DNA of 8,694 nucleotides, taken from NCBI GenBank assembly GCA_015486445.1, contig WFRT01000308.1, forward strand, positions 1 to 8,694. Direction: 5' to 3'. The DNA comes from Pseudomonadota bacterium. GTDB taxonomy: Bacteria; Desulfobacterota; Anaeroferrophillalia; Anaeroferrophillales; Tharpellaceae. The notes beneath the pieces were generated by a model. It searched no databases. It saw only the letters and a program-made list of their open reading frames with translations, and was not told where the DNA came from. Below are positions 1 through 6,058 of this stretch, one piece after another. The number at the start of each line of letters is the position of its first letter. Within the stretch, counting starts at the first letter, position 1. A program made the position numbers and the translations under genes.

Positions 1-480
1 GGGAGGAACGATGCAGCCCCGTTCCCCGGGGTTGCGGTAGCATCCCATGGCCCGGACCGCCCCGCTCTCCAAGTCGAGCAGGACCCCGGCCCCGAGCTGG
101 GGATGATAGCGGTGCAGCAGCTTTATCAGCCGGCCCTGAAGCCGGCTGTCCAGGGTGGTCGACAAGGTCAGGGCCTTGTCAGTTTCGCGGTCAACTACCG
201 TCAACCGGGTGGGCGGCGAAGGGCGCTGAAAATATCCGGCCGGCAAGAGGCCGGCCATCTCCTCCCGGGCCAGGCCCTGCCGCCAGGCCCGACGGCCGGA
301 CAGGGAACAGGCATTATCGGCAAGCAGCAGAGGAACGGTCTTGCTGGAGCCGCCCAGCAGCATAAAAATACCGCCCAGCAAAACACTGCCGACTACCAGC
401 CCGGCAGCCAGCAGATAGCGCCAGGTCGACACCAGGTCAACCAGACGTACCCACCATATCAGAAAATAGTTATTGTGCAA
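1..480 (-). CDS. Penicillin-binding-protein-like transpeptidase, N-terminal part (cut by window edge)
   Basis: From the right, the reading frame shows a short cytoplasmic stretch, one membrane helix at about residues 22-42, and about 60 residues without a recognised domain. It then enters a sequence typical of the start of a PBP transpeptidase domain: LTLSTTLDSRLQ (residues 104-115) and GAGVLLDLESGAVRAM (130-145), matching the family pattern 'TTxDxxLQ ... GAxVxLDxxTGxVxAM'. The SxxK catalytic serine lies beyond the left edge, so activity cannot be judged. The protein would be a single-pass inner-membrane enzyme acting on peptidoglycan in the periplasm. The distance from helix to transpeptidase domain is too short for a glycosyltransferase 51 domain or a usual class B dimerisation domain. 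The start is uncertain. The frame is open from the DUF4340 stop, but has no ATG, GTG or TTG before TTG at 480, which has only a weak GGA five bases upstream. The gene follows DUF4340 by 99 nt, likely in the same operon. Confidence 0.72.
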   Translation of the reverse strand, partial: MHNNYFLIWWVRLVDLVSTWRYLLAAGLVVGSVLLGGIFMLLGGSSKTVPLLLADNACSLSGRRAWRQGLAREEMAGLLPAGYFQRPSPPTRLTVVDRETDKALTLSTTLDSRLQGRLIKLLHRYHPQLGAGVLLDLESGAVRAMGCYRNPGERGCIVPP

Positions 481-579
481 AAAATTCCAGTCCCGGCCGG
501 AATCGACACCCCCGAGCCGTTGTCCCTGCCTGAAAAAACACCCGGCGGCCGTTTCCCGGACCCGGCGGGCCGCAGCCCG

Positions 580-1653
580 TTACTGTTTACCATCCGGAGC
601 CGGTTTCGCTTGCTTTCCGGACTTGCCCCGGTTCGAGCCGGCTGCTGCGGGCCCGGGCTTTTCATGCTGTTTTCCGGTATACACTGAAAAGTCCCTGACA
701 ATCTTGCCGGCCCGCCATTTCGGCAGTTGGAAAGTCTCCTTGACATAGGAGGAACGGGCCGGATAAGCCCCGTCCTTTAACTTAAGCAGAGCCAGGGAGA
801 ACTCCTTGCCGCCGCCCCGGGCAACCACCCGGAAAGCCGGAGTCCGAAAGGCTTCGGGACCGGGGGCGGCAATAAACTTCTGGCACTGGAGATGGGCCAG
901 CGCCTGGATCAGGGCCTTGACCTCGGCCGCCTTCACCGGCTGACCGTCGGCCCGGCGCCAGGTCGTTTCCGCCGCCTTGTTTTGGCGCTTGTCTTGATCC
1001 TTTTCGGGCCCGGAATCCGGGGCGGACTTTTCCTCTTTCCCGGCGGCTGGAGAAATCCTGACCAGCTTCAAGGTCTCCTTTTTGCCTTTTTCCTCACGTT
1101 CCAGAACCACCTCGTCAATCGCCGCCAGATCCTTTCCGGATATCTTCATCACGGTCTTGTCACGCAGGTCGGAAACGGCAATGAAAAAGTTGTTCTTGAG
1201 GTTGCCCAGGGCCTGGTAAACCTTAGGGTCGTCCTTGAGCATCAGGTATGTCTGGCGGAAGGTGCTGCTGCATTTACCGATACTTACCTGCCGCAGCAGT
1301 TCCTTGCCGTGGTAGAGGGACGCAGTCAGCCGCTGCTCGGGGAGCAGTTCGTAGAGACGGTAATTTTTCTTTTCCGACACCAGGGCGCTGAGCCTGATTT
1401 TTTTGAGCTCGGCCACCATGTTTTCAACCCGTTCGTCATTCGCCCGCCAGCCCTTGGGTTCGATAACCCAGTGCCCATTCAGCTTGCGCAGTTCGACATG
1501 TTCCTTGCCCCGCTCCAGCACCAGCCGGTCGGCTTCCGCCTTGAGCACCTCCAGCTGCGGCAACTGATAGTTGGTCTTGCCCCGTTTCTGGTAAAAAAGC
1601 AAGGCGCTCAGCCCGATGATGGCGGCAATCAACAGTAAATACTCTTTTTTCAT
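580..1653 (-). CDS. DUF4340-domain membrane-anchored periplasmic protein
   Basis: This 357-residue protein has one N-terminal membrane helix (about residues 5-21, preceded by KK) and a soluble, probably periplasmic remainder. I assign it to the DUF4340 family from its layout, its place directly after a GldG-type gene, and the repeated 'W ... three-residue gap ... helix' pattern. That pattern occurs once at W62-V-I-E-P and again near residue 233 (TWRRADGQPVKAAEVKALIQ), suggesting two copies of the fold. Between them lies a charged, probably disordered linker rich in K, E, D and P (about residues 205-232). The C-terminal 30 residues are a low-complexity G/K/P/A tail. The biochemical function of DUF4340 is unknown; in such clusters it accompanies the ABC exporter. 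I chose ATG at 1653 because AGAGAGGG lies 5 nt upstream. An in-frame GTG at 1671 sits before that site and has no good ribosome site of its own. It lies 39 nt after gldG. Confidence 0.85.
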   Translation of the reverse strand: MKKEYLLLIAAIIGLSALLFYQKRGKTNYQLPQLEVLKAEADRLVLERGKEHVELRKLNGHWVIEPKGWRANDERVENMVAELKKIRLSALVSEKKNYRLYELLPEQRLTASLYHGKELLRQVSIGKCSSTFRQTYLMLKDDPKVYQALGNLKNNFFIAVSDLRDKTVMKISGKDLAAIDEVVLEREEKGKKETLKLVRISPAAGKEEKSAPDSGPEKDQDKRQNKAAETTWRRADGQPVKAAEVKALIQALAHLQCQKFIAAPGPEAFRTPAFRVVARGGGKEFSLALLKLKDGAYPARSSYVKETFQLPKWRAGKIVRDFSVYTGKQHEKPGPAAAGSNRGKSGKQAKPAPDGKQ

Positions 1654-1692
1654 TCCCACCCTCTCTTCCACAAATCAAGGTTCAAAACCACT

Positions 1693-3924
1693 TTACCCAT
1701 TGTTTTCCGGCCGGCCGCCAAACCTGCGCTTGAGTTTCCGGCGCCGGGCCCCGCGGCGCATCCAGGCCAGCAGGCCGCAGAAGATCACCAGCAGGGGCAG
1801 ACCCACCAGGTTGAGCCCCTTGATCAGGCTCCGGGTCTGGGGGTCGACCTCAGTCAAGGGGTTGAAACGCTGGGTCTTGCTGCGCAGAATGGCCAGGTCC
1901 TCACGGCCGTTGAGATAATCGACGATGTTCATCAGGAGTTGGGCGTTGGGAGTGGTCCCGGCGGCATCGACGACGTTGTCGCCGAGGATGTCGGCCGAGC
2001 CGACCACAATCATCCGGCCCCGCCCCTGGTCAAGACGCTCGCCGCGACTCTTGAGAGCCCCCTGTTCAAGCAACGGGTTGTCGACCTTCTCAGGCTTGTC
2101 CGCATCCTTTTTGTCGCCCTTTTTCTCCGACTTCTTGTCCGGCTCCGGTTTCGCGGGAATCGGGCGCCCCTTGAAATAACTTGTGAACCCTCCTTCCAGC
2201 AGACAGGCCAGCGGATGCCTGGCATACCTGTCCTTCTCGGACGGCGGCTGCACCAGCATCGGGTTGAGATCGACATGATCTTTCAGCAGCCACGACTGCT
2301 TCGAGGACGAAATCAGCACGGCGGCTTTGGTGCCGGCGGCCTTGAAAACCTCGGGCTCAAGCGCCAGCGGAGCCGCCTTGACCATGATCATGCCCTTGAT
2401 ATTGCGAATAAAGGGAAACTGCTTGTTGATATTCTCGTTTTTGATCATCGGCACGAAATAGAGCGGACGCTGGCCGCCGCCCTGATTTTCCGGCATCTGC
2501 TGCTTGTAGCACTCCTTGTCCATGACATAAGCCGACTCAATCCTGACCCCGTAATGGCGCAACAGTTTTTCGAGCCCGGTGGAAAGCGGAATATAGACCG
2601 GCCCCTGGGCCATCATCATCATGCTGCGGGGCGGCATCTTCTCTTCGAAAGGATCGTAGAAAATGGCCAGGTTGTTGCCCTGCAGCAGGTACTGATCGAG
2701 CAGGTAAAGTTCGTAGTCGGTGAACGGCTTGGTCGGCCGGGCGATGATCAGGGTCTTGATCCCGGCCAGGGAACTCACCTTGTCCAGGGTGACCAGTGCG
2801 GGGTCGTACTCCTGGCTCAGGAGTGCGTTGAAATTGGAAGCGGCATTGTTCTGGGGCCGGCCCGGTATCATGGCGGCCTGCAACGGCAGGGTGCCGTGAT
2901 CGGCCAGCCAGCCGATTTTCTCGTTAATGCCGATGACTTCTTCAACCACGGCATTGAGCATGGTTTCCAGGTCATCCAGAGAGGTCAATACATATTGGGT
3001 GCCGAAAATCGGCACCTTGACGGCGGAAATCAGCTGGATGTCCCGGCGCTGGTCGCCAAACTCCACAATCAACCCGGCCCGGCCGCGGCCCCCGGGAACT
3101 TCGTGCCCCTGGCGGTCGGTAAACCCCTGCCACTGGAGTTCCATGACCTGTTTTTCGGCCGCCAGTTTCTCGGCCTCGGAATCGCGGCTGGGATCGTAGA
3201 AGGCATAGTCAAGCTGGCCGTAGAGCTGCTGGTTGAGATGTTTGACCAGCTTTTCGACCCCGTCCGGCAGTCCTTCAAGACCTTTGAGATTGAGATAGGG
3301 CCCAACCACCTGCAGGGAGGAAGAGAGATAGAGGGAAACCCGAACCTTTGCGGACAGGCTCTGGAGCCGGCTGATCTTGTTGTTCATCCTTAAAATGGTG
3401 GCCGTCAGGCGGTATTCAAGACCCTCGGTCCGGGTAATCGCCGGCAGGCTTTCAACCAGGTCGCCATGGATTACGGCCAGCCCCATGTAGGCTTTCTGAA
3501 ACTTGACCTCATCCTTGTCGATAACCCGAATCTGGACCGGCTTGATACCGTAGCTGGCTGCCATCTCCTGGATTTCGGCAGCCTTTTTCCCCTCGCCGCC
3601 GGGATTGTAGAACTGGTAATTGAAATAGTGGTTGCCGGCCAGCGCATATTCCTGCAGCAGGTCGCGGACATAGCGTTCAACCCCATTGTACGGGGCCGGC
3701 AGGTTGGGGGAAAAGAACACCTTGAAGGTCAACGGTTCACTCAGGGTCGCCACCGCCTGCTTGCTGATCGGCGACAGAGAGTAGACCCGGTTGGCCGTCA
3801 AATCAATGCGGGTAAACAGGTTGGCCCCGACCAGATTGATCAGGATCACCACGACCAGGTAGAGAAAAAACTTTCCGTAACGCCCTAACGGAGTGCTTTT
3901 CCTATTGTGACTGTCAGTCTCCAC
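1693..3924 (-). CDS. gldG-like: GldG-family ABC exporter auxiliary protein
   Basis: This 743-residue protein has an N-terminal membrane helix (about 19-37) and a second helix near the C-terminus (about 706-722) followed by a strongly basic tail (RRGARRRKLKRR). Both ends are therefore probably cytoplasmic and the bulk periplasmic. The sequence after helix 1, IDLTANRVYSLSPISKQ, is the hallmark opening of GldG / ABC_transp_aux proteins. Residues 62-183 form the family's N-terminal domain, and residues 193-330 look like a second, diverged copy (see findings). The region of about 335-590 is the ABC_transp_aux-type domain, including IKTLIIARPTKPFTDYELYLL-like sequence near 385-405. A lysine/aspartate/proline-rich linker follows at about 592-617. 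The protein is thought to work with the ATPase and permease encoded just upstream; its substrate is unknown. It is longer than the gliding-motility GldG of Bacteroidetes, so the symbol is by family only. The start is GTG, backed by a strong GAGGAGG 7 nt upstream. Confidence 0.9.
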   Translation of the reverse strand: METDSHNRKSTPLGRYGKFFLYLVVVILINLVGANLFTRIDLTANRVYSLSPISKQAVATLSEPLTFKVFFSPNLPAPYNGVERYVRDLLQEYALAGNHYFNYQFYNPGGEGKKAAEIQEMAASYGIKPVQIRVIDKDEVKFQKAYMGLAVIHGDLVESLPAITRTEGLEYRLTATILRMNNKISRLQSLSAKVRVSLYLSSSLQVVGPYLNLKGLEGLPDGVEKLVKHLNQQLYGQLDYAFYDPSRDSEAEKLAAEKQVMELQWQGFTDRQGHEVPGGRGRAGLIVEFGDQRRDIQLISAVKVPIFGTQYVLTSLDDLETMLNAVVEEVIGINEKIGWLADHGTLPLQAAMIPGRPQNNAASNFNALLSQEYDPALVTLDKVSSLAGIKTLIIARPTKPFTDYELYLLDQYLLQGNNLAIFYDPFEEKMPPRSMMMMAQGPVYIPLSTGLEKLLRHYGVRIESAYVMDKECYKQQMPENQGGGQRPLYFVPMIKNENINKQFPFIRNIKGMIMVKAAPLALEPEVFKAAGTKAAVLISSSKQSWLLKDHVDLNPMLVQPPSEKDRYARHPLACLLEGGFTSYFKGRPIPAKPEPDKKSEKKGDKKDADKPEKVDNPLLEQGALKSRGERLDQGRGRMIVVGSADILGDNVVDAAGTTPNAQLLMNIVDYLNGREDLAILRSKTQRFNPLTEVDPQTRSLIKGLNLVGLPLLVIFCGLLAWMRRGARRRKLKRRFGGRPENNG

Positions 3925-3931
3925 AACCAGA

Positions 3932-3938
3932 CCTCCTC
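3932..3938 (-). promoter_or_regulatory. Strong ribosome binding site fixing the GTG start of the gldG-like gene
   Basis: GAGGAGG on the minus strand lies 7 nt before GTG at 3924. It is a near-ideal Shine-Dalgarno sequence, stronger than those of the other genes in the cluster. It may compensate for the GTG start and for reduced transcription past the hairpin upstream. Confidence 0.8.
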
Positions 3939-3967
3939 AAAAAAACAATCAAAACTCAAACCCGTAC

Positions 3968-3981
3968 GGCCACACCTGGCC
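3968..3981 (-). other. Small hairpin in the gldG 5' region
   Basis: GGCCA and TGGCC (minus strand) flank the tetraloop GGTG, giving a perfect 5-bp stem about 30 nt ahead of the gldG ribosome site. It could be an RNA structural element in the spacer. No function can be assigned from sequence alone. Confidence 0.3.
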
Positions 3982-4007
3982 CGGGGAAAAATCCGCCTCT
4001 ACAAAAT

Positions 4008-4036
4008 CGGCCGGGCGCGGCGGGCCCCGCCGACCG
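4008..4036 (-). terminator. Possible intrinsic terminator or attenuator between permease and gldG-like genes
   Basis: Read on the minus strand, 7 nt after the permease stop, CGGTCGG can pair with CCGGCCG over 7 bp (one G-U pair). The stretch between them is itself GC-rich and can form an inner or competing hairpin, CGGCG/CGCCG. The outer stem is followed at once by ATTTTG, a short T-tract. I see no convincing promoter between this hairpin and gldG, and the downstream genes clearly belong to the same set. I therefore read it as a partial terminator or mRNA-end-protecting structure rather than a true operon end. Confidence 0.5.
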
Positions 4037-4042
4037 GGGATG

Positions 4043-4747
4043 CTATCGCTTCTCTTTCAGAACCAAAGATGTGGCATAGAGAAAAACAAACATCAGGGAA
4101 AAAAAGTAGATCAGGTCCCGGGTGTCGACAATTCCCCGGGCGACATTCTGAAAATGGCTGGCCGAAGCCAGGTAGGCAAAGAAACCCAACACCCCTTCCG
4201 GGACAAAAAACAGGATCCGGTCAAGCACGGTCAGGGCGAAACAGCAGGCCATGCCGATGATGAAGGCGACAATCTGATTCTTGGTCAGGGAAGAGGCAAA
4301 CAGACCAATCGCGGCATAAGCCCCGGCCAGCAGCAGGGCCCCGCCGTAGCCCCCGATCACCGGCCCCCAGTCGAGATCCCCGAGACTGGCGGCGCTGATG
4401 GCATAGGCGATGGTCGGCAGCAGCATCAGGGCGATAAAGGCCAGGGCGGCGAGAAACTTGCCCATGACAATCCCGGTGTCGGTAACCGGCAGGGTGGAAA
4501 GGAGTTCGAAAGAGCCGCCGTTGAGCTCCTCGGAAAAAAGCCGCATGGTCACGGCCGGCACCACGAAAGCGAAGATCAGGGGCAGCTGGATGAAAAAATT
4601 ACGCAGTTCGGCCTGGTTGTAGAGGAAAAACGTGGAAAAAAAGAACCAGCCCGAAATCAGCAGAAAAACCGTGATCACGATATAGGCAATCGGCGAGAAG
4701 AAAAAGCCTTTGAGCTCTTTTTTGAAAATCGTAACCGTTCCCTTCAT
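4043..4747 (-). CDS. gldF-like: ABC-2 type permease, GldF-like
   Basis: This 234-residue, very hydrophobic protein has about six predicted membrane helices, near residues 17-38, 51-70, 97-122, 132-151, 159-185 and 210-230. Between helices 2 and 3 lies RLFSEELNGGSFELLSTLPVTDTGIVMGK. This is the characteristic ABC-2/GldF loop: an E-x-x-x-G-[TS]-x-E-x-L-x-[ST]-x-P core followed by a GK that starts the next helix. That gives the family assignment. It would form the membrane channel of an exporter with the ATPase whose stop codon lies only 2 nt upstream, so the two are translationally linked. The start ATG at 4747 has GGGAG 8 nt upstream, overlapping the end of the ATPase gene. The length is normal for the single-domain permeases of this group. 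The transported substrate cannot be read from the sequence. Confidence 0.92.
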   Translation of the reverse strand: MKGTVTIFKKELKGFFFSPIAYIVITVFLLISGWFFFSTFFLYNQAELRNFFIQLPLIFAFVVPAVTMRLFSEELNGGSFELLSTLPVTDTGIVMGKFLAALAFIALMLLPTIAYAISAASLGDLDWGPVIGGYGGALLLAGAYAAIGLFASSLTKNQIVAFIIGMACCFALTVLDRILFFVPEGVLGFFAYLASASHFQNVARGIVDTRDLIYFFSLMFVFLYATSLVLKEKR

Positions 4748-4749
4748 TT

Positions 4750-5694
4750 TCAGTTCTCCCGTGTCAACTGGGCAAAGATGTTTTCCAAAGAGCGGGTCCG
4801 CCGGTGAAAATCCAGCAGTTCCCAGCCCCGGTCGCGGATTGTCCGGTACAGCTCCGGCCGGACATCGAGTTCGCCGATACTGAAAACCGCCAGGCCGACC
4901 AGGCCCTCGCCCTCATCCTCGGGTCGGGTTTCCTCGACCTCTTCGACTCCGGGAACCGTGGCCAGGGAGGCTTTGACCTCGGCCGGATCGGCACCCCGGA
5001 CAACCACATCGACGACCCCGGCCCCGCCGACTTCCCGCAGCAGCCGGTCGGTGGGACCGTCGGCGACAATGGCCCCACGGTTGATAATGACCAGGCGATC
5101 GCAGGTGGCCTCGGCCTCGCTCAGGATGTGGGTTGAAAAAACCACGGTCTTCTCGCGGCCAATCTTTTTAATGAGCTGGCGGATCTCGATTATCTGGTTG
5201 GGATCGAGCCCCGAAGTCGGCTCGTCAAGAACCAGTATTTCCGGGTCGCCCATCATCGCATGGGCGAGACCAACCCGCTGCTTGTAGCCCTTGGAAAGCT
5301 CGTGCACGGCTTTGTGCGCGACTTCGGCCAGGCCGCAAAGCTCGATCATTGCGTCAATCCGGCGGCTCCGCTCCCGGCCCTCGAGACCGCGGATCGCGGC
5401 CACGTAGTCGAGGTAGTCATAGACCAGCATATCCTTGTAAAGCGGGGCCGCTTCCGGCAGATAGCCGACCATGTTCTTGATCTTGAGGGGATGTTCCAGA
5501 ACATTGTAGTCGCCAACCTTTATGTTGCCGGAGGTCGGTTCCAGAAAGCAGGTAAGAATCCGCATGGTCGTGGTTTTACCGGCTCCGTTGGGGCCGAGCA
5601 GGCCCAGAACCTCACCCTGCCGGATGTCGAAATTAAGGTTTTTCAGAACCTGAAAGTCACCATAGAACTTGTTTAACTCCTGGACTTCAATCAC
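4750..5694 (-). CDS. gldA-like: ABC transporter ATP-binding protein, GldA-like
   Basis: This 314-residue ABC ATPase powers the neighbouring permease from the cytoplasmic face. All nucleotide-binding motifs are intact (numbered from GTG 5694): Walker A GPNGAGKT at 34-41, Q-loop position with Glu in GYLPEAAPLY at 77-86, signature LSKGYKQR at 133-140, Walker B ILVLDE at 153-158, D-loop SGLDP, and switch His189 in STHILSEAEATCDR. The Glu in the Q-loop and the KGYKQR form of the signature are usual for this exporter subfamily. Residues of about 225-314 form a C-terminal accessory domain ending in RTRSLENIFAQLTREN, as in many ABC-2 exporters. I prefer GTG 5694 (reading MIEVQELNKFYG), because this matches the common family N-terminus and has GGAG 9 nt upstream. 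The in-frame GTG at 5709 lies inside that ribosome site. It is the first gene of the operon. Confidence 0.93.
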   Translation of the reverse strand: MIEVQELNKFYGDFQVLKNLNFDIRQGEVLGLLGPNGAGKTTTMRILTCFLEPTSGNIKVGDYNVLEHPLKIKNMVGYLPEAAPLYKDMLVYDYLDYVAAIRGLEGRERSRRIDAMIELCGLAEVAHKAVHELSKGYKQRVGLAHAMMGDPEILVLDEPTSGLDPNQIIEIRQLIKKIGREKTVVFSTHILSEAEATCDRLVIINRGAIVADGPTDRLLREVGGAGVVDVVVRGADPAEVKASLATVPGVEEVEETRPEDEGEGLVGLAVFSIGELDVRPELYRTIRDRGWELLDFHRRTRSLENIFAQLTREN

Positions 5695-5703
5695 GATCAG
5701 CCA

Positions 5704-5712
5704 CTCCACCTC
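5704..5712 (-). promoter_or_regulatory. Ribosome binding site deciding the start of the ABC ATPase
   Basis: GAGGTGGAG on the minus strand ends 9 nt before GTG 5694. The upstream alternative start, GTG 5709, is part of this purine-rich element. It lacks a Shine-Dalgarno sequence at a workable distance, so the shorter protein is favoured. Confidence 0.6.
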
Positions 5713-5781
5713 AGTTAACCGGTTTCATTCCACCCAAAACAAACAAGGTCCCCGAGTAAATTACGGAAACCTCTTGAAAGA

Positions 5782-5814
5782 CTTCCCGAACCCCCTCGCG
5801 TGAGTCCCGGGAAG
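5782..5814 (-). other. Leader hairpin of the exporter operon
   Basis: On the minus strand CTTCCCG (from 5814) pairs perfectly with CGGGAAG (to 5782), and an inner CTC/GAG can stack across a short loop. With transcription predicted to start near 5816, this hairpin would lie at the very 5' end of the mRNA. It could stabilise the transcript or act in regulation. There is no following T-run, so it is not a convincing terminator. Confidence 0.4.
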
Positions 5815-5823
5815 CGTGCAAAG

Positions 5824-5851
5824 AATCTAATCCAAAAAAGATAAATGTCAA
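5824..5851 (-). promoter_or_regulatory. Candidate sigma-70 promoter of the exporter operon
   Basis: A perfect -35 TTGACA (5851-5846) is followed after 16 nt by TAGATT (5829-5824), a 4-of-6 match to the -10 box. A start near 5816 would give a leader of about 120 nt ahead of GTG 5694. It is the best minus-strand promoter I can see upstream of the ATPase. Confidence 0.55.
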
Positions 5852-5934
5852 GCCTTTTCAAAACCTGAAAACTTAAATTTTCTTAATATTACTATACTGA
5901 TACCCCGACTACCCGGATATCGGGCAACAAGAGC

Positions 5935-5963
5935 TTTACAATAAAATTGAATGATAGTATATA
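5935..5963 (+). promoter_or_regulatory. Candidate sigma-70 promoter of the MscS-family gene
   Basis: TTTACA (5935-5940), an exact 17-nt spacer and TATATA (5958-5963) form a good housekeeping promoter; TATAAA at 5960 overlaps it as an alternative -10. Transcription would begin near 5970, leaving about 88 nt of leader. The earlier in-frame ATG at 5951 lies inside this promoter, which supports the later start at 6059. Confidence 0.6.
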
Positions 5964-6044
5964 AACCATATGTAAATTGTTTACTTAACAAACTAACGAT
6001 CATCACGCCCCCCCGACCCGACCAATCACACCCTTACCGGGCAA

Positions 6045-6050
6045 AGCAGG
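6045..6050 (+). promoter_or_regulatory. Ribosome binding site for the MscS-family gene
   Basis: AGCAGG, one mismatch from AGGAGG, lies 8 nt before ATG 6059. It supports that start over the in-frame ATG at 5951. Confidence 0.6.
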
Positions 6051-6058
6051 CAATAATT

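Larger units (their letters stand above)
5695..6058. other. Divergent intergenic region between exporter operon and MscS gene
   Basis: This is 364 nt without a coding gene. It holds one candidate promoter for each direction (listed separately) and is clearly AT-richer around 5821-5990 than the flanking genes. Short inverted repeats are visible: CTTCCCG/CGGGAAG (5782-5814); CCCG-GATAT-CGGG (5912-5924), between the two promoters; and GTAAA-TTG-TTTAC (5972-5984), just past the plus-strand -10. A run of seven C lies in the MscS leader (6008-6014). No small gene with a good ribosome site is evident; a five-codon ATG frame at 5728-5711 is too short to support. Confidence 0.7.

Noticed and set aside
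459..591. A 44-codon minus-strand frame starting ATGGTAAACAGTAA, overlapping the DUF4340 stop
   Set aside because: The overlap looks like translational coupling, but there is no ribosome site, and the frame stops at 459 without joining the transpeptidase frame. Kept only as a possible frameshift clue.
882..900. TGGCAC motif resembling a sigma-54 -24 box
   Set aside because: Inside the DUF4340 gene and lacking the GC at the required 10-nt spacing.
892..1638. A 248-codon plus-strand open frame opposite the DUF4340 gene
   Set aside because: No recognisable protein features, and the opposite strand has a convincing start, ribosome site and membrane anchor.
1939..3393. A 484-codon plus-strand open frame opposite the gldG-like gene
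   Set aside because: Its translation is rich in H, Q, R and G without domain character, and it mirrors a well-recognised minus-strand gene. It is a GC codon-bias shadow.
4040..4807. A 255-codon plus-strand open frame over the permease gene
   Set aside because: Its composition (G, Q, K, H-rich) is the reverse complement of membrane-helix codons; the GldF-like frame is clearly the real one.
5711..5728. Five-codon leader frame (M-K-P-V-N) before the ABC ATPase
   Set aside because: Too short to support as a gene; the upstream GGTGGA directly abuts the ATG and the codons suggest no attenuation logic.
6008..6014. Run of seven C in the MscS leader as a phase-variation tract
   Set aside because: Short, outside the coding frame and outside the promoter spacer, so slippage would have no clear switching effect.
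5951..6058. N-terminal extension of the MscS-family protein from ATG 5951
   Set aside because: This ATG lies between the -35 and -10 boxes of the best promoter, has no ribosome site, and would bury the signal peptide 36 residues inside.
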